Shown in pieces: positions 7,445 through 15,507 of a DNA stretch of 64,000 nt. The notes under the pieces are model-generated. The model ran no database searches and was not told the DNA's origin. It saw nothing but the letters and a program-made list of their open reading frames with translations. Position 1 is the stretch's first letter. The number at the start of each line of letters is the position of its first letter. This DNA is from RGIG4034 sp045576455 (GTDB lineage: Bacteria > Bacillota > Clostridia > Lachnospirales > Lachnospiraceae): NCBI GenBank assembly GCA_045576455.1, contig JAZNGM010000001.1:124001-188000 (forward strand). The letters run 5' to 3'. Position numbers and translations under genes: made by a program.

Positions 7445-9156
7445 TGAAACAGGTATTACGTTATCTTCGAAAATATACCATCCTGCTTGTATTATCTATA
7501 GTGTGTGCAGGCGTAACGGTGGTATCACAATTAATGATTCCTATTTTTACCGGTGATGCGGTAGATTTAATTGTCGGCAAAGGGAATGTGGATTTTACAG
7601 AGATTAAAAAAATATTAATCTATATGGCAATTGCCATTGCCATAACGGCGGTGTCGCAATGGGTCATGAATCTTCTTAATAATTGTGTGACCTGCAGGGT
7701 AGTACATGATATGAGAAGGGATGCTTTTAATAAGCTTAACAAGCTTCCACTTTCATACCTTGACAGAAAGAGCTATGGCGAGATTGTAAGCCGCATGATT
7801 ACGGATGTCGATCAGTTTTCTGAGGGTCTTTTAATGGGACTTACCCAGTTCTTTACGGGTATTATAACCATTGTTATGACCTTGATATTTATGTTTATGT
7901 TAAATCCTCTTATTACGGGGCTTGTAGTAGTGCTTACACCGGTATCCCTCGTGGTGGCGGCAATTATTGCTAAGAAGAGTTTTCATTTGTTCCAAAAACA
8001 GTCCAAGTTACGTGGAGAGCAAACCGGCTTTATTGACGAAATGATTGGCAATAAGAAGGTTTTACAAGCTTTCCATCAGGAAGACGAGATGATAAAGCGG
8101 TTCGAAGTGCAGAACGAAGAGTATAGAAAAGCTTCCTTACAGGCTATTTTTGCTTCCTCGACCACTAACCCGTCCACCCGGTTTGTGAATGGACTGATTT
8201 ATGCCGCAGTTGGTATGTTTGGCGGATTTTTAGCCATAAACGGTACAATTACTGTCGGCGAGCTATCCTGTTTCTTAAGCTATGCTAATCAGTATACAAA
8301 ACCGTTTAACGAAATTTCGGGTGTCGTAACGGAGATGCAGAATGCACTTGCCTGTGCTAAACGTGTATTTGAGATAATTTATGCTGAACCGGAAAAAGAG
8401 GATGCCGAAAATGCGGTGGCACTTAGTGAAGTTTCCGGTAAGGTTGAACTTAGGGATGTAAGCTTTTCTTATGTACCGGAACAAAGATTAATTGAGCACC
8501 TTAACCTTTTAGTTAAGCCGGGGCAAAAAATCGCCATTGTCGGACCGACAGGATGCGGAAAGACTACGTTAATTAACCTTTTGATGCGATTTTATGATAC
8601 GACCGGCGGCAATATTTATATAGAAGAGAATGAGATTAAGGATATTAAGAGAGAATCTTTAAGAGAAGCCTTTGGTATGGTATTACAGGATACGTGGATT
8701 AAGGCGGGTACGATTAGGGATAATATTCTTATGGGAAATCCGTCGGCTACGGAAGAAGAAATGATAGAGGCAGCCAAGGCATCCCATGCACACAGTTTTA
8801 TCAGGAGATTACCAAATGGGTATGATACCGTAATGAATGAGGATGGCGGAAACCTTTCGCAAGGACAGAAGCAGCTTTTGTGTATTGCCAGGGTTATGCT
8901 TTGCAAGCCGCGTATGTTGATTTTGGATGAAGCGACGTCTTCCATAGACACCAGAACGGAAATTAGAATCCAAAGTGCATTTTCACGTTTGATGGAAGGA
9001 CGCACCAGCTTTATCGTGGCACACAGACTTACTACCATCCAGGGTGCGGATTGTATTCTTGTGATGAAGGACGGTAATGTTATTGAACAGGGAACGCATG
9101 ATGAACTCATCGGCAGGGGTGGCTTCTATTCAACCTTATATACAAGTAATGTATAG
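7444..9156 (+). CDS. Heterodimeric ABC exporter, subunit with catalytic ATPase site
   Basis: A 570-aa half-transporter, partner of the preceding gene (1-base overlap). Transmembrane domain about 1-310, then the nucleotide-binding domain with Walker A GPTGCGKTT (about residue 365), a non-consensus signature LSQGQ, Walker B with catalytic Glu (LILDEATSSID) and the switch His in VAHRLTTI. Its Walker A/B and His pair with the canonical signature of the partner to give one competent site; its own odd signature faces the partner's degenerate site. This complementary pattern confirms that the two proteins form one heterodimer. Export substrate not predictable. Confidence 0.94.
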   Translation: MKQVLRYLRKYTILLVLSIVCAGVTVVSQLMIPIFTGDAVDLIVGKGNVDFTEIKKILIYMAIAIAITAVSQWVMNLLNNCVTCRVVHDMRRDAFNKLNKLPLSYLDRKSYGEIVSRMITDVDQFSEGLLMGLTQFFTGIITIVMTLIFMFMLNPLITGLVVVLTPVSLVVAAIIAKKSFHLFQKQSKLRGEQTGFIDEMIGNKKVLQAFHQEDEMIKRFEVQNEEYRKASLQAIFASSTTNPSTRFVNGLIYAAVGMFGGFLAINGTITVGELSCFLSYANQYTKPFNEISGVVTEMQNALACAKRVFEIIYAEPEKEDAENAVALSEVSGKVELRDVSFSYVPEQRLIEHLNLLVKPGQKIAIVGPTGCGKTTLINLLMRFYDTTGGNIYIEENEIKDIKRESLREAFGMVLQDTWIKAGTIRDNILMGNPSATEEEMIEAAKASHAHSFIRRLPNGYDTVMNEDGGNLSQGQKQLLCIARVMLCKPRMLILDEATSSIDTRTEIRIQSAFSRLMEGRTSFIVAHRLTTIQGADCILVMKDGNVIEQGTHDELIGRGGFYSTLYTSNV

Positions 9157-9190
9157 TGAAATTGTTAATTAACAGAAAGGATGATTTTAC

Positions 9191-10564
9191 ATGGTTAAAA
9201 AAAGTATCCGTTTTTATGTGGGACTTTTTATGGGAAAACTTGCATACAGAATGCAGCGTATTCTAAAAATGAATGCAACCTATTTCCCGGGAAAGCTGGC
9301 AATCAAATTATGTCCTGACTTTATAGGAAGAATAGAAAAACCGGAAAAAATAATCGCCGTTACCGGTACGAACGGTAAAACTACCGTTTGTAACATGCTT
9401 ATAGATATTTTGACGGAAAACGGCTATGACCTTATGAATAACCGGGCGGGTTCCAATACCAATGCGGGAATTGCAACGGCACTTTTAAGATATGCCACTA
9501 TCGGCGGAAAAGCGCGTAAAAGCCTGGGCGTTCTTGAAATAGATGAAAGAAGCTCCAAGCTTATATATCCGTATATTAATCCGACCTACGTTGTCTGCAC
9601 AAATCTTTTTAGGGATTCCATACAGAGAAATGCACATCCGGAGTATATTGCCGATATTATTACTTCGGCAATCGGCAAAGATACCAAGATGATTTTAAAT
9701 GCGGATGATCCGATAAGCAGCCGCCTTGCACCGGAGAATGACAGGGTGTATTTTTCGATAGACAGACTGCCGACGGATAATGATGATTGTTATAACATTA
9801 TTAATGACTGCAGAATTTGTCCGAAGTGCAGTACGAAGTTAAAATATGTGTTTAACCGTTATCATCATATCGGAAAAGTATATTGTCCGGAATGTGATTA
9901 TAAATCATGTGAGCCGGATTATAAGGCCAATGTAGATATTGCCGGTGGTGCTATGACGGTATCTGTTAACGGAAAAGATGAACCGTTTGAATTAGTAAGC
10001 AACAGTGTGTTTAATATATATAATCAGGTAACGGCAACGGCAGTGCTTACCGAAATTGGCCTGACACCGGATATGATACGTAAAGGCTTCTTAAAGCTTT
10101 CTATTGTTGAAACCAGATATTCGGCAGCCAGCTTAAACGGAATAGAAGTAATTACACATATGGCTAAAGGACACAATCCGATTGCCTGCTCCTGCGTGTT
10201 TGATTATGCCGTACATGAGCCGGGTATTAAAGAAATAATCCTTATGCCGGATGATGATATAAATCATTTAAAGACGTCTGAAAATATTACCTGGGCATAC
10301 GATGCGGATTTTGAAAAACTTGCGGATGAGAATATCGTGCGTATAGTTGTGGGCGGTATCCGTGCTGAAGACTACAGGTTGCGCCTTCTTTTGGCAGGAG
10401 TTAATGAAGACAAAATCTTTACCACGAAGGATGAAAAAGATACACCGAAGCTTCTTAAGCTAAATGGCACAGATAAAGTATTTATTTTGCATCAGCTTTA
10501 TAAAACCGCAGCAGCAAAACAGGCTAAGATTGATATATTACAGGGGGTAAAGGAACATGGGTAA
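9191..10564 (+). CDS. murT: MurT-like lipid II isoglutaminyl synthase, ligase subunit
   Basis: A 457-aa Mur-ligase-fold protein (Mur ligase middle domain plus the C-terminal DUF1727). In Staphylococcus and Streptococcus, MurT with GatD amidates the alpha-carboxyl of D-Glu in lipid II at the inner membrane face. The ATP motif is VTGTNGKTTV (about residues 57-66). A zinc ribbon, with CPKC and CPEC pairs near residues 215-240, is the hallmark separating MurT from canonical Mur ligases. The C-terminal half carries PDDDINHL. It overlaps the GatD-like gene by 8 bases, so the two are translationally coupled. The activity depends on ammonia, and its partner looks defective as a glutaminase. Confidence 0.9.
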   Translation: MVKKSIRFYVGLFMGKLAYRMQRILKMNATYFPGKLAIKLCPDFIGRIEKPEKIIAVTGTNGKTTVCNMLIDILTENGYDLMNNRAGSNTNAGIATALLRYATIGGKARKSLGVLEIDERSSKLIYPYINPTYVVCTNLFRDSIQRNAHPEYIADIITSAIGKDTKMILNADDPISSRLAPENDRVYFSIDRLPTDNDDCYNIINDCRICPKCSTKLKYVFNRYHHIGKVYCPECDYKSCEPDYKANVDIAGGAMTVSVNGKDEPFELVSNSVFNIYNQVTATAVLTEIGLTPDMIRKGFLKLSIVETRYSAASLNGIEVITHMAKGHNPIACSCVFDYAVHEPGIKEIILMPDDDINHLKTSENITWAYDADFEKLADENIVRIVVGGIRAEDYRLRLLLAGVNEDKIFTTKDEKDTPKLLKLNGTDKVFILHQLYKTAAAKQAKIDILQGVKEHG

Positions 10565-11288
10565 AATAGTAATAGAAGTTCTTTTTCCTGAAGTAGCGAA
10601 TTTGTATGGCGACCGTTTTAATGTAAATTATCTTGCGAAAAGTCTTTCAATAAACGGTTGTGAAGTTGAGATTATTGAAGATGAACTCAGTAAGGAGCCA
10701 TACTTTGTAAATAATAAACCGGATTTTGTTTATATGGGACCGATGACGGAGCATTCACAGGAGCTTGTGATTGATAAGCTTATGCCGTATAAAGCAAGAA
10801 TTGAGGCGCTTATAGAAGAACAGGTTGTTTTTTTGCTTACCGGAAATGCGGTTGAAATTTTTGTTGAGCGTATTGAATGTGAGGACGGAAAAGTGATTGA
10901 TGCGATGTCCTTGTTTCCGCTTGTGGCAAAAAGGAAGATGTTTAGAAGATATAATTCTCTTTTCCTCGGAACCTATGAGGACATTAAGGTGGTTGGTTTT
11001 AAATCACAGTTTTCCCATAGTTACAACAGTAATGCAGAAAATGGTTTCTTAACGGTTGTCAGGGGAGACGGCATGAGTCCGGGAGAAGATAAAGAAGGCG
11101 TTATAAGAAATAACTTTATGGGAACGTATTTGCTGGGACCGCTTCTTGTATTGAATCCGGATTTTACAAAACTCATTATGAAGCGGCTTGGCGTTATTGA
11201 ACCAAAGCTTTGCTATGAAAAAGAAGCAAACGCCGCGTATGAATTAAGATTGCGCGAGTTTGAAGATATGAAAACGGAACTTAACTAG
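10557..11288 (+). CDS. gatD: GatD-like class I glutamine amidotransferase, catalytic Cys and His missing
   Basis: A 243-aa CobB/CobQ-type amidotransferase-fold protein, the size of Staphylococcus GatD and coupled to murT. GatD normally hydrolyses glutamine with a Cys in a CGGYQ motif and a His in GTYLHGP. Here the corresponding segments read FLLTGNAVEIF (Thr95 at the Cys position) and GTYLLGPLLVLNP (Leu193 at the His position). The family tail motif GTYLxGP makes the alignment clear. I infer that the protein has lost glutaminase chemistry but may still be a structural or ammonia-channel partner of MurT. A dedicated non-glutaminase function is also possible. Confidence 0.85.
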   Translation: MGKIVIEVLFPEVANLYGDRFNVNYLAKSLSINGCEVEIIEDELSKEPYFVNNKPDFVYMGPMTEHSQELVIDKLMPYKARIEALIEEQVVFLLTGNAVEIFVERIECEDGKVIDAMSLFPLVAKRKMFRRYNSLFLGTYEDIKVVGFKSQFSHSYNSNAENGFLTVVRGDGMSPGEDKEGVIRNNFMGTYLLGPLLVLNPDFTKLIMKRLGVIEPKLCYEKEANAAYELRLREFEDMKTELN

Positions 11289-11309
11289 TGCAGGTAAGAA
11301 ACGGAGAGT

Positions 11310-11939
11310 ATGATGAACAGCCCTATATTAAATGCATTATCGAAGATATGGAATGTTATACTGGTAAGCATTTTATGGCTTGTGGGATGTATTCCTATTG
11401 TAACAATCGGAACCTCAACGGCTGCACTGTATTATACTACGGTTAAAGTTAATAGAAGAGATACGGGATATTTGTGCAGGGAATTCATTAATTCTTACAA
11501 GATGAATGTAAAGCAGGGGATACCGGCGACGGTTCTTATGCTTATTGTAGCGTTGGTGCTTATGTATAACCGCTATTTTATGGTTAATGCGGGCGGAACC
11601 TTCGGACAAGTTTTTACGGTGGTGTATACGGCGATGCTTGTTATCGTTGCGGCGCTTTCCTGCTATATTTTTCCGGTTCTTTCAAGATTCCACATTAAGT
11701 TAAAGGATTTGTTTAAGTTATCCTTTTATATGTGTATGCGGCATGTATTAACAACCATCGTGTTGCTTGTTATGTTTGTATTAGCATTTTTGGGCGTATA
11801 TTATATGTTTCCTGCGCTTTTGTTTGTACCGGGGCTTTTATGTCTGGTGGATTCTTTATTACTTGAAAAGGTGTTGCTAAAATATATGGAGAAACCCGAA
11901 GAGGATAGTGAAGAAGCCGTTAAATGGTATTATCAATGA
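11310..11939 (+). CDS. YesL-family (DUF624) membrane protein
   Basis: A 209-aa integral membrane protein with about five hydrophobic segments. The N-terminal pattern (WNVILVSILWLVGCIPIVT, then GTSTAALYYTTVK) is typical of the YesL/DUF624 family. Family members are often beside carbohydrate ABC transporters, but here the gene follows murT/gatD after 21 bp. Function is not established. ATG 11310 and ATG 11313 are both possible; CGGAGAG at about 11302 favours the second slightly. The C-terminus is acidic (EEDSEEAV). Confidence 0.8.
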   Translation: MMNSPILNALSKIWNVILVSILWLVGCIPIVTIGTSTAALYYTTVKVNRRDTGYLCREFINSYKMNVKQGIPATVLMLIVALVLMYNRYFMVNAGGTFGQVFTVVYTAMLVIVAALSCYIFPVLSRFHIKLKDLFKLSFYMCMRHVLTTIVLLVMFVLAFLGVYYMFPALLFVPGLLCLVDSLLLEKVLLKYMEKPEEDSEEAVKWYYQ

Positions 11940-11950
11940 GTAACGCCTGA

Positions 11951-12156
11951 TTCGTTTATATGTGTTTGCAGGTAATTTGCCAAGCCGGACGAGGTGCCCT
12001 ATGCCCTATCCGGGGAACGCTCCCGCTCCGTGAAAAGCGTAGCAGCACATAAGATTGCAAAGTACGCAATCTAAGAGCCGACGTTTCTCAAGGCCCCCGG
12101 ATAGGGCATAGGGCACCTCGTCCGGCAGCATCTATTTACAGACACACATAAGCGGA
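11951..12156. repeat. Large imperfect palindrome, MITE-like or structured RNA element
   Basis: The 284-bp gap between the YesL gene and the aminotransferase is filled by one inverted-repeat structure. The core arms, 11984-12015 and 12095-12126, are perfectly complementary over 32 bp and are GC-rich (they begin GCCGGACGAGG). Each arm contains two tandem copies of GCCCTAT. Outside these, 11951-11983 and 12127-12156 also pair over about 30 bp with many G-U-type changes. The 79-nt apex contains small hairpins (ACGCT/AGCGT at 12017/12036 and AGATTGC/GCAATCT at 12052/12066). The whole would fold as a long stem topped by a branched loop. No transposase or clear target duplication was seen. Confidence 0.8.
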
Positions 12157-12223
12157 CTGGTACATTAATAATAAAAATACAAAAAATTAATATAACAGAT
12201 TTTCAGAAAGGTATGGTAGAAAA

Positions 12224-13417
12224 ATGATAGCAGAACAATACAAAAGCATGTTAGATGCGAAATCAGTAATTCGTGAGATGTCACAGTATGCAACAAAAAG
12301 AGGAGAGGAAATAGGATATGATAATGTATTCGATTACAGTCTTGGTAATCCGAGCGTTCCGGCTCCTGAAAAATTTGCAGAGGAATTAATCCATATGCTT
12401 CAGACGGAAGATCCGATGAAGCTTCACGGATATAGTCCGACGCTTACAATTCCTTCCGTAAGAACTGCAGTGGCAGAGAGTTTACAGAGAAGATTTGATA
12501 TTCCGTATAAAATGGAGCATATTTTTATGACGGCAGGAGCGGCAGCGGCAATTGCGCACGCAGTACGTGCCGTAACCGTACCGGGGGATGAAATTCTTAC
12601 TTTTGCACCATATTTCCCTGAATACGGTCCATACATAAATCTCACCGGCGCAAAGCTTACGGTAGTGCCGGCAGACATGGAAACTTTCCAGATTAATTTT
12701 GCAGAATTTGAAAAAGCCATTAATGAAAAAACGATGGCAGTGCTTATCAATACACCGAATAATCCGTCGGGTATTGTATATTCAACAGAAACCATTAAGA
12801 AGCTTGCGGATATTTTAAGAGCGAAGGAAAAAGAGTTCGGACATGATATTTATATTATTTCCGATGAACCATACCGTGAAATTGTCTTTGCAGGTGTGGA
12901 TGCACCTTGTGTATCAAAGTTTTATGACAATACTATTGTATGTTATTCTTTTTCTAAGTCCGTATCCCTTCCGGGAGAACGTATCGGATATATTGCCGTT
13001 AATCCGGCATGTAAAGATGCGGAGCTTATCATAAATATGTGTGGTCAGATTTCTAGAGGTATCGGACACAACTGTCCTTCCTCCCTTATCCAGCTGGGCG
13101 TTGCCAAGGTGCTTGATATTACTTCTGATCTTAAAGTATATGAGACGAACATGAATCTTATTTATAATGAACTTATGGATTTGGGCTTTACCTGTGTAAA
13201 ACCGGGCGGAACTTTCTATATTTTCCCGAAGGCATTGGAAGAAGATGCGGTTGCATTCTGTAAAAAAGCATTGAAATATGACCTTGTGCTTGTGCCGAGT
13301 AACAGTTTCGGTTGTCCGGGACACTTCAGAATGGCATATTGCATTCAGACTGAAAAGGTAGAACGTTCATTAAAAGCACTCAGAAAATTTGTTGAAACAG
13401 AATATCCGAACCGATAA
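12224..13417 (+). CDS. Class I/II pyridoxal-phosphate aminotransferase
   Basis: A 397-aa fold-type I aminotransferase, aspartate/aromatic-type by general pattern. The start of the fold is DYSLGNPSVPAP; the substrate and cofactor motifs are NTPNNPSG and SDEPYREI; the PLP lysine is in SFSKSVSLPGERIGY (about residue 245). It transfers an amino group between an amino acid and 2-oxoglutarate or a related acid; the actual substrate cannot be read. The gene stands after the palindromic element and before a patatin-like gene, with a fair ribosome site (GAAAGG). Confidence 0.9.
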   Translation: MIAEQYKSMLDAKSVIREMSQYATKRGEEIGYDNVFDYSLGNPSVPAPEKFAEELIHMLQTEDPMKLHGYSPTLTIPSVRTAVAESLQRRFDIPYKMEHIFMTAGAAAAIAHAVRAVTVPGDEILTFAPYFPEYGPYINLTGAKLTVVPADMETFQINFAEFEKAINEKTMAVLINTPNNPSGIVYSTETIKKLADILRAKEKEFGHDIYIISDEPYREIVFAGVDAPCVSKFYDNTIVCYSFSKSVSLPGERIGYIAVNPACKDAELIINMCGQISRGIGHNCPSSLIQLGVAKVLDITSDLKVYETNMNLIYNELMDLGFTCVKPGGTFYIFPKALEEDAVAFCKKALKYDLVLVPSNSFGCPGHFRMAYCIQTEKVERSLKALRKFVETEYPNR

Positions 13418-13456
13418 GTGTATGACGGATATTACTAAAATATAAGGAGATTGCCT

Positions 13457-14314
13457 ATGTATCATGCAGGTTTGGTTTTAGAAGGCGGCGGAATGAAGGG
13501 CCTATATACATCCGGTGTGCTGGATTATTTTATGGATCAGGGATTGATGTTCGATACCTGCTACGGGGTATCCGCAGGTGCTATCAATATGGTCAGCTAT
13601 ATATCCAAGCAGCGTGGAAGAACCCTCAGGATATATAGTGAAAATTTGAATAACTGGCGGTATTTAAGCATAAGAAGTCTGATTCTTACGGGTGATATTT
13701 TTGGCGCGGATTTTTGTTACCGGAAGATACCGGAAGAGATAGATTTATTTGACTATGAAGAATATCTTAAATATGAAGGAAATGCGTATGCTGTTGTAAC
13801 TAACATTAAGACCGGTAAGCCGGAGTATATCCATCTTAAGGATATGAAAAAGGATATGGAAGCCTTGCGTGCCTCAGGCTCCCTGCCGCTCGTGTCAAGA
13901 AATGTCCGTATAGGGGATAATCTTTATCTTGATGGTGGGGTAACGGACTTTGTTCCTTTTAAGAAGGCAATGGCGGACGGACTTAAAAAGAATGTAGTCA
14001 TTATGACAAAAGAGGCAGGATATAAACGTAAACCGGCCGGAAAAGAAATTCATCTGATCAGGTTAAAATACAGAAAGTACCCGGAACTTGTAAAAGCAAT
14101 GGAGGTGCGGCATAAACGGTATAATGCCATGCTTAAGGAGCTTGATAAAGAAGAAGCTGCCGGAAATGTATTTGTAATACGACCTAAGAAAGCACTTCCG
14201 GTGGGAAGACTGGAAAAAGATGTAAGTAAGCTTAAGGTTGCATACGATACAGGATATCAGGATGCCAAGGAAATATATCCGAAGCTGATGGAGTATTTAT
14301 TATCTGCAGATTAG
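13457..14314 (+). CDS. Patatin-like phospholipase family protein
   Basis: A 285-aa cytoplasmic patatin-fold acyl hydrolase. The oxyanion loop is GGGMKG (residues 10-15), the nucleophile elbow GVSAG (Ser39), and the catalytic Asp is in LDGGVTDFVP, so the Ser-Asp dyad is complete. No signal peptide. An in-frame TTG at 13451 abuts the ribosome site TAAGGAGA, so ATG 13457, 6-7 bp from it, is the better start. It resembles the YjjU-type patatins of bacteria. Lipid substrate unknown. The gene lies 39 bp after the aminotransferase. Confidence 0.9.
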   Translation: MYHAGLVLEGGGMKGLYTSGVLDYFMDQGLMFDTCYGVSAGAINMVSYISKQRGRTLRIYSENLNNWRYLSIRSLILTGDIFGADFCYRKIPEEIDLFDYEEYLKYEGNAYAVVTNIKTGKPEYIHLKDMKKDMEALRASGSLPLVSRNVRIGDNLYLDGGVTDFVPFKKAMADGLKKNVVIMTKEAGYKRKPAGKEIHLIRLKYRKYPELVKAMEVRHKRYNAMLKELDKEEAAGNVFVIRPKKALPVGRLEKDVSKLKVAYDTGYQDAKEIYPKLMEYLLSAD

Positions 14315-14337
14315 TAATGGAAAGGCAGGGAATTCTA

Positions 14338-15507
14338 ATGAAAAAGAGATTGCTTATATTGCTTATGTGTATGGTATGTTTGTTCCTTTGCAGCTGTACG
14401 TGTGAATCGGAAAGAGAAACAGCCGCCAGAAAAGCAGGCGAGGAAAAAGCAGTTGAATATTTAGAAGAAAAGTATGGTGGATTCTATAAAGTAGAGGAGA
14501 GTCACTATACAACATATGATACAGGGATGTTTGGTGCAGAGCTTACTGCTGATTTTTACGTGGATGCTAAAAATAAGAAAAATGAAATCATCCGGGTTTT
14601 CTGCGAATATGATGAGGAAAATGACTGTTATAATCTAAGGGATAATTATCAGGCAGAAGAAATAACGGAAGCTTTGAATACGTATTTCTATTATCCGATG
14701 CTTGCAGAACTTGGAGATTATGAGGGTAGTGGCGTAGGATACAATGAGGCATATGAAGATGAAAGCTATGGTTTTTTCTTCCGTGCGTATTATGATGGCG
14801 ATATTGAAGCATTTTTAAAAGAAGAACCGGTACGTGTCCGTAACCTGTCAGCCGGTAATTTTTTTGGTACGGATGTTTTTGTGTTCTGTAAGGATAAGCA
14901 GGAAGCAGAAGATAAATTGTCTGTTGTACGGAAGTGGATGAAAAAGATTACCGGGGATCATCTTTATAAATTTACATTCTTAACGAAAGAGTGTCTGGAA
15001 GCCTACAAAAATGAAGAAACAAGATATCCGGGTATTGATCAGGAAGGCTGCTACTATGAATTAGAATATTATGATACTGAACCCAGGGTATATGAACAGC
15101 ATTATGTAGAACTTGTTCCAGGAATTTATGCTACTGCCAATGAAACAGACTATGTGCTTACCGGGGATGATATTATTCTTACCAAAACGGATATGACGCA
15201 GGAGGAACTGAATGCCCGCTATACTAAGTGCAGATATACGGTATACGGAGATATTTATGAAGTCCATTTATCGGAAAAGGCTAAAGAAACCGTTGGTGAA
15301 GAAATAAGCGTATATATGTATACGGATGAGGGTACGATATATTACGTTCCGCACGATAAAGAGTATGACCATGCGTTTGCTGTAGCATCAACATATGCGA
15401 TGGCAGAATATCATACGTTTAAAGAAGGCGAACTTATTTTTACCGGAACGGTTACTAAAATAGAAGAAACAGATAATCAGGCGGGAGAAGAAGATGAAGC
15501 TGAGTGA
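14338..15507 (+). CDS. Putative lipoprotein of unknown function
   Basis: A 389-aa protein with a lipoprotein signal peptide: MKKR, a hydrophobic run (LLILLMCMVCLFL), then a lipobox-like LCSC with the acylated Cys near residue 20. The mature part is acidic and rich in Tyr, Glu and Asp. I do not recognise a domain. ATG 14338 is chosen because GGCAGGGA lies about 7 bp upstream; an earlier in-frame ATG at 14317 has none and would spoil the signal peptide. The last 14 bases overlap the DHH phosphoesterase start, implying cotranslation, but a link in function is not evident. Confidence 0.75.
   Translation: MKKRLLILLMCMVCLFLCSCTCESERETAARKAGEEKAVEYLEEKYGGFYKVEESHYTTYDTGMFGAELTADFYVDAKNKKNEIIRVFCEYDEENDCYNLRDNYQAEEITEALNTYFYYPMLAELGDYEGSGVGYNEAYEDESYGFFFRAYYDGDIEAFLKEEPVRVRNLSAGNFFGTDVFVFCKDKQEAEDKLSVVRKWMKKITGDHLYKFTFLTKECLEAYKNEETRYPGIDQEGCYYELEYYDTEPRVYEQHYVELVPGIYATANETDYVLTGDDIILTKTDMTQEELNARYTKCRYTVYGDIYEVHLSEKAKETVGEEISVYMYTDEGTIYYVPHDKEYDHAFAVASTYAMAEYHTFKEGELIFTGTVTKIEETDNQAGEEDEAE

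Noticed and set aside
8616..9110. 164-codon minus-strand frame
   Set aside because: Lies entirely inside the second ABC exporter gene; composition is that of a reverse shadow.
11984..12126. Ordinary Rho-independent terminator
   Set aside because: The stem is far too long, the apex is branched, and no T-run follows on either strand.
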